A stretch of DNA of 40,458 nt from JBAXQQ01 sp037131695 (lineage in GTDB: Bacteria; Armatimonadota; Hebobacteria; CAIYQO01), in assembly GCA_964638715.1 (NCBI GenBank), contig CAZWZF010000045.1, positions 1-40,458 on the forward strand, written 5' to 3'. The translations under genes were made by a program, and so were the position numbers. Within the stretch, counting starts at the first letter, position 1; each line of letters begins with the position of its first letter. Shown in pieces: positions 22,868 to 32,005 of this stretch. A model generated the notes under the pieces. It had not been told where the DNA came from. It did no database searches and was given only the letters and a program-made list of their open reading frames with translations.

Positions 22868-25192
22868 TTATTTCTTAACAAATTCGCAGGCAACCAGTTT
22901 TCGTGATGGCACTATAAACTTTTCGGATTCTATTTGTTTTGGTCCAAAATAACCTTTGACTGCGCCTTCACATGCCCAGTGTTCGCCACGATATTTTGCT
23001 ACATTGGCGCATAATGTGGTTTCAACAGGAATATCCAGCGGATTCCACAGGTAGACCGTGAATCGTTTTGCTACTAATTTATCGTAAGCCACAACCTGGG
23101 GAACTACAGCGAGTATGCGTTCATCAGAACAAGCTGCCAACCCGCCGCCCAGCAGTAGTGATAATTGCAATGCTTCAACACCCTGGTATCCAGCCAGCAT
23201 AGTCTGGTCCCATGGATTTTCATAGGCGAGATATGGCAGTTTCATGTAAAATTCACGCTCAGTCGGCAATGAATCCATGGAGCGGTAAGTTATCGACATA
23301 TCAGGTTTATACAGCCGTTTCAAAGTACGAGCTTTCGGGAACTGCGCTAATCCGGTATGAGCAAACAGCCATAACACGTCCATGATGCCTTCGCGAGGGC
23401 TATCTTCCAGCAGCAGCAGCGCGATTTGTTCCATCGAGAATCCGGTTTCCCAGGGTGGAATCTGCGCCAATTGGTCGCGCCCGCCGGTAGAACCATGGCA
23501 CCATCCGCGGGTATCAAGGTCGGGTGATTCCGATTCATTCCAGGTTATACAGTGCATGCCGAGGAAAAGGTTTGCGAAACGTTTTGCATTCTCTAAATAT
23601 TGCGGTTCTTTAAATCGCTTCCACGCCAGCCAGTTAGCGGTGACGGCACTGGCATGACCGAATGGACGCGCTTGCCCTGCTCCTACCAAATCTCCCTCGA
23701 TGCTGCAATTTAATGTCCAGAAATCACCTTCCAGCTTACCGTTGACTTTCGACAACAGTTCTTTGGCATTATTTTCAAAGATATCCTCGCCAAAAACATC
23801 GGCGGCTATTAAATTGCTGATCGCTTCCCACGCGCTGACACCGGCATCTGGGATGCGCGGACCGGTAACATTCATGATAGCATTGGTACGTATTTTAATA
23901 ACTTCTTTCATTTTTTCATGCAACTCTGGATGCAATCCGCTGACCTGCGCTTTACGAAGCATACTGACATAAAACGGCGTCAACCCGATTGTCCATATCG
24001 ACGTGGGGTCGTGAGCTTTATCTTTTTCAAACAGCTTCGCCATTCGGTCAGATGCGCCGATTATACTTTTGTCATTCCAAACATGCCCAAGGAATGCCAG
24101 CGGTCCGCAGAATTGTCCGGCAAAAAATGAGCTGCCGTTATCCCATTTCGGCCTGGTGCCAATTGAGTAGACAACCGGGCCGACTTCTGGATTTAAGAAA
24201 CCAGGATATCCCGCAGGATCAGCGCAATTGTTGGACAACCATTGTGCCGCTTCAATCCATGACGCATTGCAAGATTTAGCGACTTCAAATGCTCCGACAA
24301 TGCCATCTTTGGGGAAATGTATCTGGCACATTCTTTCCCAACCGTCCGCCAGCCAGCCGTCCCAATGATTATCCGGAAATTCACCGCAAAAATCTACCGT
24401 GACCTGCTGGGTTATTCCGCTGCCGGCATCAACAACAACATTCGGGTCTTTATGCAGCGAGTTGTTCCAATTAATTGCACCCATCAGGAATTTTATGCCG
24501 CGCATACCAGCTTTTGTCTGTAATTTATCATCTGCAAATGGAATATCCGCTGGTTTATCATTTAACTTGCGAGTAGGCTGACAGTAAATATCTTTACTGC
24601 TGCAAATATCCCAATCGCCGATCAACATGGTACAACGGGTATTTTCGCCATCTGGTGTGGATATACGATTCACCAGTAATGGCGATGCTGATTGATAGGT
24701 CAGGTGGGCACGGCCGGGACGGCCATAATACCATAATGGCTGGGTAAATCCGGCACCATTAATTTGCTTTTCGCCTTCGCTGCGATATACCGGCTGCTGG
24801 CAAATCATTGTCATGCTGTGTTCATTGCCATCATATTCATACGGCAATTCATACGCGGTCATCGCCTCTAAAACTTCAACAGCCTCGACAGTTGGCAGCA
24901 TCTGGGTATAAACAGTAAAACCGCTTTTACCATCTTCCGGAATACTCACCTTAACGCGCCAATCAACTTCAGTACCACCAAACAACTCGCGACCGCCAAA
25001 CAACAAAAATCCATCGCCTTTTTCCAGCAACTGCCCGCAGGTAACGCGAACACCGCCGATATTCAGCCATTCATGGTCTTTAAACCGCAGCATCGGCCTG
25101 TCGCCAGCACGAAACCATTCCGGGCGGTAACCGCCATCAACAGCGGCAAAAGTAACGGTTTTATCACCGTTGGTTAATTTAATATTTTTCAT
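22868..25192 (-). CDS. Uncharacterised large protein, candidate (alpha/alpha)-barrel glycan-active enzyme
   Basis: I do not recognise a named family for this 774-aa protein. It has no signal peptide. The first 270 residues are beta-rich (GGYRPEWFRAGDRPMLRF, TPDGENTRCTMLIGDWDI), like the N-terminal sandwich of several glycosidases. Residues about 290-700 are helix-rich with Trp, Gly and acidic motifs spaced as in (alpha/alpha)6 barrels (WDGWLADGWERM, SSFFAGQFCGPLAFLGHVW, GFSMEQIALLLLEDSP). A short beta tail closes the protein. It has a good GGAG ribosome-binding site and lies between a UroD-like gene and the GH2 gene, so a role in oligosaccharide breakdown is plausible. A lyase or phosphorylase is equally possible. 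Confidence 0.6.
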   Translation of the reverse strand: MKNIKLTNGDKTVTFAAVDGGYRPEWFRAGDRPMLRFKDHEWLNIGGVRVTCGQLLEKGDGFLLFGGRELFGGTEVDWRVKVSIPEDGKSGFTVYTQMLPTVEAVEVLEAMTAYELPYEYDGNEHSMTMICQQPVYRSEGEKQINGAGFTQPLWYYGRPGRAHLTYQSASPLLVNRISTPDGENTRCTMLIGDWDICSSKDIYCQPTRKLNDKPADIPFADDKLQTKAGMRGIKFLMGAINWNNSLHKDPNVVVDAGSGITQQVTVDFCGEFPDNHWDGWLADGWERMCQIHFPKDGIVGAFEVAKSCNASWIEAAQWLSNNCADPAGYPGFLNPEVGPVVYSIGTRPKWDNGSSFFAGQFCGPLAFLGHVWNDKSIIGASDRMAKLFEKDKAHDPTSIWTIGLTPFYVSMLRKAQVSGLHPELHEKMKEVIKIRTNAIMNVTGPRIPDAGVSAWEAISNLIAADVFGEDIFENNAKELLSKVNGKLEGDFWTLNCSIEGDLVGAGQARPFGHASAVTANWLAWKRFKEPQYLENAKRFANLFLGMHCITWNESESPDLDTRGWCHGSTGGRDQLAQIPPWETGFSMEQIALLLLEDSPREGIMDVLWLFAHTGLAQFPKARTLKRLYKPDMSITYRSMDSLPTEREFYMKLPYLAYENPWDQTMLAGYQGVEALQLSLLLGGGLAACSDERILAVVPQVVAYDKLVAKRFTVYLWNPLDIPVETTLCANVAKYRGEHWACEGAVKGYFGPKQIESEKFIVPSRKLVACEFVKK

Positions 25193-25202
25193 TATGACTC
25201 CA

Positions 25203-25395
25203 AAATTAGTTTTCAGTTTTCAGTGTTAGGTTTTCAGATGTTAGGTATTCTACAATGATGACTTTTTGGTTGAAATCGGTTGAAGTCGGCTGCAATCGAT
25301 TTTATTGGAATGTAACTCAAGAAATTGTTAGTTGTCCATTGTCAATCGTCAATTTTTCTCTCTTCACTCTTCTCTCTTCACTCTTCACCCTTCTG
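25203..25395. repeat. Repeat-rich gap overlapping the end of a UroD-like gene
   Basis: The gap has 'ttagttttcagttttcag' (25206-25240, as near 6470), then 'gttgaagtcggctgcaatcg'. It ends in a long polypyrimidine tract of TCTCTTCACTC units (25354-25395). The last tract runs into the coding region, so the final residues of the UroD-like protein (QKGEE) are repeat-encoded. Confidence 0.6.
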
Positions 25396-26415
25396 CACCT
25401 TTTCCCATTCTTCGAAAACAGCTATTGCTATATTGGGGTTGGCGCCGGGACCGAATTCGCATTGGGCTATTATTCCACCGGCAGGATCGTACAGGTGCTG
25501 TGCTACTTTACGCACGGCATCGCGACCGTCCTGTGGGTTGGGTGAACTCAATATATGCTGGCGGTCAATTTCACCCCAAAAAGTGATTTTTCCTTTATAC
25601 AACCGGCCTAATTCGGCGATATCCATTACGAACAACTGGGAGTTTAGCGCATCAACGCCAACTTCAATGATATCGGAATAAACCTCGGATATGTAGCCGT
25701 CGGAATGCATGAAGGCAAATTTGCCGTTGGCATGGGCAATGTCGCAGTAATCTTTATACAGCGGCTTGAATAATTCGCGCCATATCAACGGTGGAATAAG
25801 CAATTGCCATTGTGAACCCCAGTCGTCCATAAAGCCGATTGAATCCACATCGGTAGTCACCCAAAATTCAAGTTCCTTCATGTAATAGGAATGGATAATG
25901 TCGAGGATTTTATCCATTCCTTCTTCCGGCATCATCACATCCATCAGTGCGTTTTCGCTGCCACGTAAGAATTGATACCGTTCCCACGGACGTGGGCAAC
26001 AACCGGCAGTGACAAAATAGTCGGTTTCAGCACAAAATTTATTAATAATATCACGTGCCTTGATGGGGTCTGCCGGCAATATTTCATAAGGCGGCATCAA
26101 CGCTGATAAATCTTCAATATCAGGTATTTGCACGGTTTTCACTTCGCCAATTACGCCTTCATGAATATTATGAAATTGGCATCCCCATTCATCGACATAT
26201 TCACCAACAGCAAACATATCGCCTTTTTGACGCGGCGCCGGCTGAAACACATTAGGTGTACCGCGAAAATCACCGGGGAAGCGACGCTGAATCTCCGCGA
26301 AATGTTCAGGAAAACGCTTGGTAGCCCAGGGCAGCGCCCACAGGTCGCGCGGCAATCTTTCCGGGTTTTCAAACTTCAAAGTTCGCTGTACTATTTCTCT
26401 CGATGTCTGGCTCAT
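25378..26415 (-). CDS. UroD-like protein 1 with HSDG variant of the zinc motif
   Basis: This 345-aa protein belongs to the uroporphyrinogen decarboxylase/MtaA-CmuA superfamily by its start (SREIVQRTLKFENPERLPRDLW), the barrel strands VDSIGFMDDWGSQ, and the IPPLIWRELFKPLYKDYCD helix. In cobalamin-dependent methyltransferases of this family zinc is held by His-x-Cys and a distant Cys. Here the motif is H237-S-D239, with Asp replacing Cys, while a late Cys remains in GGIIAQCEFGPGAN. It therefore cannot be assumed to be a methyltransferase, and it is not a haem-pathway HemE by context. It lies 13 bp behind the SGNH esterase gene within the carbohydrate block, with an AGAGGT ribosome-binding site. 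Confidence 0.8.
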   Translation of the reverse strand: MSQTSREIVQRTLKFENPERLPRDLWALPWATKRFPEHFAEIQRRFPGDFRGTPNVFQPAPRQKGDMFAVGEYVDEWGCQFHNIHEGVIGEVKTVQIPDIEDLSALMPPYEILPADPIKARDIINKFCAETDYFVTAGCCPRPWERYQFLRGSENALMDVMMPEEGMDKILDIIHSYYMKELEFWVTTDVDSIGFMDDWGSQWQLLIPPLIWRELFKPLYKDYCDIAHANGKFAFMHSDGYISEVYSDIIEVGVDALNSQLFVMDIAELGRLYKGKITFWGEIDRQHILSSPNPQDGRDAVRKVAQHLYDPAGGIIAQCEFGPGANPNIAIAVFEEWEKVQKGEE

Positions 26416-26428
26416 TGTTACTACCTCT

Positions 26429-27097
26429 TTATGGCAAATATAGCTTTAACGCGGTATATACCGCTTCTCCCCACACCTGGTGGCCACGGTCATTGGGGTG
26501 GCAATCATTGTCGTTGTAATGATACTCTCCCCACTTTAATCCGTCATTAGTTTTTTGCAATATTGCGCTGCGAATATCAATAAACGGCGCGCCTTCATTC
26601 GCCGCTGTTTGCCGGGTTGCCGCAATAGTTTCATCCAGATGTTGAAAACTGCTATTCAACGGGTTATCGCCGCCGGTGCAAGCAATCGCCACATCCGCGC
26701 CAAAACATACTCGGATTCCTTCTGAAATGCTCTGCAACGCAATCGCAGTCTGCCACGGTTCCAGGTGATGCCAGCCGCAATCATTTGCCCCGAACGCGAC
26801 TATTACCAGGTCGGCATCCAATGGACTTAGCACATCGCGGCGTCCCAAACCTTCGTAACTGTTCTGCCCGCCAATGCCGCAGTAAATTATCTCTATTTCG
26901 CTATTCGGGTAGGCATTTGCCAACAAATCACGAACTACTGACGCCCAATTATTTGCGGCACTGGTGGCTCCGCCAAAATATGTCGGGGTGCGTCCCACCT
27001 CGCTGATGGAATCGCCAAAACTTACAATGCGCACTTTTTCACCATTACGCAGTTTTTCACTCGTTCTTGGCAAGCCGCGAAATGTAACTTCACTCAT
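26429..27097 (-). CDS. SGNH/GDSL-family hydrolase, cytoplasmic
   Basis: This 222-aa protein has all four SGNH blocks: GDSIS with nucleophile S30, GIGG in block II, GANDC in block III, and CHPNDRGHQ with the catalytic Asp/His region near the C-terminus. There is no signal peptide. Such enzymes include sugar O-acetyl esterases, and the neighbours suggest removal of acyl groups from imported sugars. The ATG at 27097 is preferred over an upstream TTG; it overlaps the end of the preceding UroD-like gene by 8 bp, so translation is probably coupled. The next gene, 13 bp on, is another UroD-like protein. Confidence 0.88.
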   Translation of the reverse strand: MSEVTFRGLPRTSEKLRNGEKVRIVSFGDSISEVGRTPTYFGGATSAANNWASVVRDLLANAYPNSEIEIIYCGIGGQNSYEGLGRRDVLSPLDADLVIVAFGANDCGWHHLEPWQTAIALQSISEGIRVCFGADVAIACTGGDNPLNSSFQHLDETIAATRQTAANEGAPFIDIRSAILQKTNDGLKWGEYHYNDNDCHPNDRGHQVWGEAVYTALKLYLP

Positions 27098-28160
27098 GAC
27101 CAAAACCGCCTTTCACTACTTCGCGTAATTTATCGCCATCTATCCATTCCTGGCAGGACGCGAACCAGAATCTCCCTTTTGAGCATGGCTGCGCGGTTAA
27201 ATTGCGCGCGTATTCGATAATATTGGGGAACTCTTCCTCGCCATCCGGCGATATGCCTACCAGGTACGCGATGTCATCGCCAAAAACATTATATACTTCC
27301 TGCACTGTCATCTGCGGGTATGCCAATTCCAATCCCCAAATTTTAAAATTACCATGCCGCAAAGTTTGCAAATGCTGGCGATAAGTGCCGCAGCAATGAA
27401 TCCACACCCCGCCAAATGTGTCGGCAATGCGCTTGACGTAAGGCAATCCAAATTCGGCATATTGTTCGGCAGAAAGCAGCGGCATGTAATCTTCGGTGAT
27501 GCAGATGCCGGTAGTGGCTGGCATCGAAATATACGGCCAGATAGAACCGACAACTTTATCGCGTCCGATAATATCGCAATAACGGCTGACATAGCCGATG
27601 ATAGTATCGGTAATATGGTTCAGCGCGTAATGAATGGATTCCGGGTCTTCATACATGCCGCACAAAAATTCGGTTTGTTCCATCATCAGCGACAGCGTAT
27701 TCAACGGTCCCTGGAAACAAGGTGTGCGGACGAAAATATTGTCCATTCCCAACCGATCGCAAACCTGGCGATACAGCTTTATTGCCAGTGCGTAATCAGT
27801 ATCTTCAAATGGCGCTGGCGATAACTTCGCCAAATCCGCCGTGGTGTAGGCTATAGGATGTATGTGTATGCAACCCTCTGCCGTCGCGGGAATAATTTCG
27901 CCGCCCCAGATGCGCGCGGTGGATACCGTGCCGAAATCCGGCCAGAAACAAGGCAGAATTTCCTCAGCATTACCAGCAGCATCTTTACGGATACACTCTA
28001 CCGCCATTGAAACCATCTTTTCCTCATCAAATACCTGGCGATAACTCGGTTGGTTGTATATAGATACCATCGGTTCAGACGACCGCCCACGCCAGAAATC
28101 ATCAAACTTCCGCAATGCCCGGTCTATTCTATCTTGAGTGAAAATAATATTTTCTGACAT
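27090..28160 (-). CDS. UroD-like protein 2 (HCCG motif)
   Basis: This 356-aa member of the UroD/MtaA superfamily shows an IHCCG zinc-type motif with H255 and C257, and a late Cys in GRFWFASCQEW. All three candidate zinc ligands of the methyltransferase branch are thus present. The N-terminus (RIDRALRKFDDFWRGRSSEP) differs from UroD-like protein 1, indicating an old divergence. No corrinoid protein, methyltransferase partner or reductive activator is in the window, so the methyl donor and acceptor are unknown. It overlaps the SGNH esterase gene by 8 bp, which ties its function to that gene. It is preceded by an AAAGGTT ribosome-binding site and a MITE-like element. Confidence 0.82.
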   Translation of the reverse strand: MSENIIFTQDRIDRALRKFDDFWRGRSSEPMVSIYNQPSYRQVFDEEKMVSMAVECIRKDAAGNAEEILPCFWPDFGTVSTARIWGGEIIPATAEGCIHIHPIAYTTADLAKLSPAPFEDTDYALAIKLYRQVCDRLGMDNIFVRTPCFQGPLNTLSLMMEQTEFLCGMYEDPESIHYALNHITDTIIGYVSRYCDIIGRDKVVGSIWPYISMPATTGICITEDYMPLLSAEQYAEFGLPYVKRIADTFGGVWIHCCGTYRQHLQTLRHGNFKIWGLELAYPQMTVQEVYNVFGDDIAYLVGISPDGEEEFPNIIEYARNLTAQPCSKGRFWFASCQEWIDGDKLREVVKGGFGHE

Positions 28161-28193
28161 TTAAATTAACCTTTAAAAAAATTCATTTGCCTC

Positions 28194-28372
28194 ATGGTAG
28201 GGGAGCTGTCCCCAGCTCCCGCGACAATGTTTTTTTCATAAAAAAGAATGGGTTGCAAACGACAAATAAGGTCAGCAATTACAACACCACGCAAAAAAAA
28301 TCTGTCGCTATTACACTTGCCTACATCATTATTCCGGTTCATCGCGGGAGCTGGGGACAGCTCCCCTACCAT
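28194..28372. mobile_element. MITE-like element, copy 1 (179 bp)
   Basis: Perfect 31-bp terminal inverted repeats at 28194-28224 and 28342-28372 contain GGGGAGCTGTCCCCAGCTCC. Each arm can also fold on itself (GGAGCTG-tcc-CCAGCTCC minus a base). The interior is AT-rich, has no open reading frame, and aligns in reverse orientation with 34794-34968. No transposase is present, so it would be non-autonomous. It occupies the gap between two UroD-like genes. Confidence 0.75.
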
Positions 28373-28388
28373 TCACAAAATCTTCTCT

Positions 28389-28411
28389 CCCCCTTTCCTT
28401 CGGAGAGGGGG
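28389..28411. other. Strong GC hairpin just beyond a UroD-like stop codon
   Basis: CCCCCTTTCC (28389-28398) pairs with GGAGAGGGGG (28402-28411) with one mismatch. It is a common dispersed palindrome type. Located 14 bp beyond the stop of the minus-strand UroD-like gene at 28425, it could act as an mRNA 3' stabiliser or terminator, but no T-run follows. Confidence 0.45.
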
Positions 28412-28424
28412 TCGGGGGGAGATG

Positions 28425-29573
28425 TCAAAACTTCCCAAACTCCTGGCATGCCTGGTATACCACGGCAAGATTTTCCATTGGTACGCAGGGGGGAAGGTTG
28501 TTGCCTTCCTGCAGGATAAATCGACCACCACGTTTAATACCGGATGTTAATATCTTTTTCGCTTCTTTATAACATTCTTCTTCGATACCTTGTGCTAATA
28601 AATCTGCGCGTGGACCACCGGAGATTTCTACTTCTTCACCCAATTCATCGCGGAGTTTGCCATGGTTTACCGGGAAGCCGGTATCAAATGACATCACGCC
28701 TAATTTTTCATGAATAAGTTTGAAATGGCGGGTGGAATCACCGCACAGATGAATGGAACGCTTTTTATCTTCAGCTTTGGTGGTGCTGAAATTGCTGTAA
28801 GCAAACTCGTGAATCGGCAGAATATATTCTTCATACATACCGCTGCTGATAAGCTGTATCGAATCGTCTGCCAATCCACCCCAGTCGCTTTTTTCTGGGT
28901 TGCCGGCTAATTTGGACAGTGCGTGGTTGCGCAGGATACATGCCTTCGTAATATGCATTAATACATCAACAGTTTTATCAGGGTCTTCCCCAAGCAACGT
29001 GAAAATATCCGATCCGAAAAGATTCGCCGCAATGGTTAATGGCCCATCAAAACCGACTCCGAAAGGCCCGACTTTGCCTTGCCTGCCCAAGTAGGTGAAA
29101 TCACGGGCAGCATCTACCATCTTTTCGCGGAATTCAAGGCGTTCTTTAATCCACGGCTGTTCCAAAGGATTGGAAAAATCCTGCGCCAGAAACCAGTCAA
29201 CATCGTCAATATCCATAAACTGATGGGTGCTGGGAACCTGTCCCGGTTCAAACAATACCTTTGCGCCAAAATATGCCGCGTCATAAATATTCTGGTTTTC
29301 AACGTAAAAGCCCCAGCTTTCCGGGAGTTCTGCTGACATATCGCTTACTTTGCTGAACTCATTAGCGACATATTCAGTTAGCCGCGCCTGAATTTTCAGC
29401 ATTGTCTCCGAATTATTGAAATATTCCCGGTAACCGATTCCTTCGGGATTCAATTGCGGATTGAGCAAAATCACCCGCGAATTCACATTCCACCGCAGCG
29501 GAACGCGAATCGGCTTGCGGTCATAATAAGATTGCCAGACTTTTTTTTTCTCTTCGTTTGATACTGTATTCAT
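28425..29573 (-). CDS. UroD-like protein 3 (HLCG motif)
   Basis: This 382-aa divergent UroD-superfamily protein carries H275-L-C277-G in SIHLCGDSTRHF and a late Cys in NNLPPCVPMENL. These fit the zinc site of the methyltransferase branch. The N-terminus is distinctive: KKKVWQSYYDRKPIRVPLRWNVN. A middle segment, GKVGPFGVGFDGPLTIAANLFG, matches the family loop before the active-site barrel strand. It is not similar enough to the other four copies to be a recent duplicate. It follows the GH31 gene by 84 bp, a gap holding a 44-bp repeat, and has a GGAGA ribosome-binding site. Substrate unknown. Confidence 0.8.
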   Translation of the reverse strand: MNTVSNEEKKKVWQSYYDRKPIRVPLRWNVNSRVILLNPQLNPEGIGYREYFNNSETMLKIQARLTEYVANEFSKVSDMSAELPESWGFYVENQNIYDAAYFGAKVLFEPGQVPSTHQFMDIDDVDWFLAQDFSNPLEQPWIKERLEFREKMVDAARDFTYLGRQGKVGPFGVGFDGPLTIAANLFGSDIFTLLGEDPDKTVDVLMHITKACILRNHALSKLAGNPEKSDWGGLADDSIQLISSGMYEEYILPIHEFAYSNFSTTKAEDKKRSIHLCGDSTRHFKLIHEKLGVMSFDTGFPVNHGKLRDELGEEVEISGGPRADLLAQGIEEECYKEAKKILTSGIKRGGRFILQEGNNLPPCVPMENLAVVYQACQEFGKF

Positions 29574-29601
29574 CGTTTTCTCCGATTGCCGGATAGATAT
29601 C

Positions 29602-29645
29602 AGGGACTGACACCGAGTGGAGAAGCCAGGATGGTGTCTGTCCCA
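29602..29645. repeat. 44-bp imperfect palindrome, copy 1
   Basis: GGGACTGACACC and GGTGTCTGTCCC form a 12-bp stem with one mismatch. The same element occurs in inverted orientation at 37578-37622. It fills most of the gap between the GH31 gene and UroD-like gene 3. Confidence 0.65.
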
Positions 29646-29657
29646 TCGTGTTAAAAA

Positions 29658-31976
29658 TTATCTATTTACCGTCAGCGTACCTTCACCAAATGTTGTCACT
29701 TCAATCTCAACATTAGTCGTGCCAATGATTAGTTCGTGTTTGCCGCCTTTGGCAGTGTATTTTACCGGTACCCAATTGCCATTTACCGGTATTTTAAATG
29801 TCGTTTCGCCGTCTTTTTCAAATAGCGATACCAACAATTGCAGTTTTTCTACCGGGAAGGCATCAACGTATGGCATTACTGGACCCATGGGGATAATGGC
29901 GCCTTCGCGGATATACAGCGGAATTATCTCCAGGTCGACATTTACTGTCATCCATTTGCCGCCGGCGATTCTTTCTTTTGTCCACCAGTCGGTCCAGGTG
30001 CCGGCGGGCAGGTATACTTTACGCTCATCATTTTCTGACATAACCGGCGCAACCAGCAATGAATCGCCAAAGAGATATTCGTCGCCCATGTTGAATGTCG
30101 TCGGGTCATCCTGATAATCAACCACCAACGGCCGTGCCAGCGGCAGGGAATTGTTAACACATGCCTTGGCAGAACCGAAAATATACGGCAGCAATTGGTA
30201 ACGCAGGTGAATATAGTTGCGGCATACCCGCAAGGTTTCCGGCGCGAATTTATATATCTCGCGATCACCGAACCCGTGAATGCGGCTATGGGAAAGGAAC
30301 ATGCCAAGCTGCATCCAGCGAATCAGCAATCTTTCGTCAATGGTACCGCAGAATCCGCCGATATCCTGGCTCCAGAATTGGAAACCAGACATGCCGAATG
30401 ATAGACCGCCTTGCAGTTGCGGCGCCATATTCCAGTAATTCGGACTGTTATCGCCGCCCCAATGCAGTGGATAACGCTGACTGCCTGCCCAGGCGGAACG
30501 CGCCCATACCACGCCGTCGCCGGTTTCTTCTTTCGTAACTTCAAACAGCGCCTTGTTATACAACAACGGGAACAGATTGTGCATCTGGTGTCCGGGGGTG
30601 CCGTCATGATATACGCCATCCAGTGGTGCCGCCTCGCCAAAATCGGTCTTAATCACCTTCGCACCCTGGCGGAATAGTTGTCGAAACGCTTCCTGGTGCA
30701 CCTTGATTGCCGCCGGATTGGTATAGTCAACTACGCCGACCACACCTTTGAAGCCAGGGGTGAAACAGATTCCTGTATTATAAATGCTGCCATCTTCACG
30801 CTTTACAAAACCATCAACCGCTTTCAAATCATCGAACAGTTTTGAGCCTTCCGGGATATAAGGAAGCTGCCACAGTGACACTTTCACCCCTAAATCTGCC
30901 AACTCTTTCAAATAAGCGGCGGGGTCGGGGAAGCGTGTTTTATCAAACAACAGATCGCAATACCAGTCTTCTTTAAACCAGAAGGTGTCGAGGTGAATCA
31001 CATCGCAAGGGACATCATTTTCGCGCATTTTTCGGGCAATATCCAGGGTTTCCTCGGCGGACTGGTAACTGATTTTACTTTGCCAGTAACCGAATGTCCA
31101 TTGCGGAGGCAGCGAACCTTTGCCGGTAAGGTCGGTATACAGCGATACGATATCTTTGATTTCACCGAGGAATACATAATAATCGAGGAAATCATCTTCA
31201 GCAGCCACCTGGATATCGGCGGAACTCATGCTGCCCACCCAATAAGTCATCAAACTGGAGTGGTTAAAATATACGCCATACCCGGCGGTGGTGACGAAAA
31301 ATGGAATATTTTTATACGCCCGCGGTGTGGTAACCCCCAATGCGTCAATCATGTTAAGGTCGATAGTCTGGCCGACTTTGTTAAGTTGAATGAACCGTTC
31401 GCCTAAGCCGTAAACTGCGGCGTCATGCGGCAAGTCAAAGTTTTCCACCGCCACCGTGGTGCTGTCGGAAACCTTGCGGCAAATGCCGGTATTCACTGAA
31501 TCCCAGTTGGTAAAATTATCTTTCTCTGGTCCGCCGATGCCGCAAATCTGCACCCCTGCGTAATTGCGGACAACAATGCGGAATGATGCCAAATCAATGG
31601 TCATTTTAAAGGCGGCAGTCTTAATTTTAACCTTGCCGTCTTCAGATTTAATCTTGCATTTTGCTGCCGGTGCCGGTGTGCCAATAACCATCGGGGTCTG
31701 GTGCTCTGGAATTACCGATGATTCACTGTAACGCACCCGAAAAGCCGCGTCATTAATTATGTCAATACGAATTTTCCCGATTACTTCCTCGCCCACCTGT
31801 GCCAGATGACGGTTGGTAAGCATGGCAGAATCAGCAGAAGAAATTTCCTTTTTTGATCCCATAACTGCGGTTGTTTTTAATTCAACAAAGTTGTCGCCAA
31901 CTAAATCAACCTCAACCTTAACAACAGACGCCCGTAAAAACTCATAAGGCATCTCTAAAATTCGTGTCGATATCAT
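29658..31976 (-). CDS. GH31 alpha-xylosidase/alpha-glucosidase (YicI-like)
   Basis: This 772-aa enzyme has the GH31 layout: an N-terminal galactose-mutarotase-like beta domain (about 1-285, AVYGLGERFIQLNK), an (alpha/beta)8 catalytic domain (about 290-640), and C-terminal beta domains. The nucleophile is D445 in KTDFGEAAPLDGVYHDG and the acid/base is D509 in HWGGDNSPNYW. The KTDFGE sequence and PPQWTFGYWQSK resemble alpha-xylosidases of the YicI type more than alpha-glucosidases. There is no signal peptide, so it is cytoplasmic. It is the first gene of the long minus-strand carbohydrate block, with a GGAG ribosome-binding site and a promoter/operator just upstream. Confidence 0.92.
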   Translation of the reverse strand: MISTRILEMPYEFLRASVVKVEVDLVGDNFVELKTTAVMGSKKEISSADSAMLTNRHLAQVGEEVIGKIRIDIINDAAFRVRYSESSVIPEHQTPMVIGTPAPAAKCKIKSEDGKVKIKTAAFKMTIDLASFRIVVRNYAGVQICGIGGPEKDNFTNWDSVNTGICRKVSDSTTVAVENFDLPHDAAVYGLGERFIQLNKVGQTIDLNMIDALGVTTPRAYKNIPFFVTTAGYGVYFNHSSLMTYWVGSMSSADIQVAAEDDFLDYYVFLGEIKDIVSLYTDLTGKGSLPPQWTFGYWQSKISYQSAEETLDIARKMRENDVPCDVIHLDTFWFKEDWYCDLLFDKTRFPDPAAYLKELADLGVKVSLWQLPYIPEGSKLFDDLKAVDGFVKREDGSIYNTGICFTPGFKGVVGVVDYTNPAAIKVHQEAFRQLFRQGAKVIKTDFGEAAPLDGVYHDGTPGHQMHNLFPLLYNKALFEVTKEETGDGVVWARSAWAGSQRYPLHWGGDNSPNYWNMAPQLQGGLSFGMSGFQFWSQDIGGFCGTIDERLLIRWMQLGMFLSHSRIHGFGDREIYKFAPETLRVCRNYIHLRYQLLPYIFGSAKACVNNSLPLARPLVVDYQDDPTTFNMGDEYLFGDSLLVAPVMSENDERKVYLPAGTWTDWWTKERIAGGKWMTVNVDLEIIPLYIREGAIIPMGPVMPYVDAFPVEKLQLLVSLFEKDGETTFKIPVNGNWVPVKYTAKGGKHELIIGTTNVEIEVTTFGEGTLTVNR

Positions 31977-32005
31977 TATTTTGCTCCTTTTGGTGGTGTT
32001 CTTTA

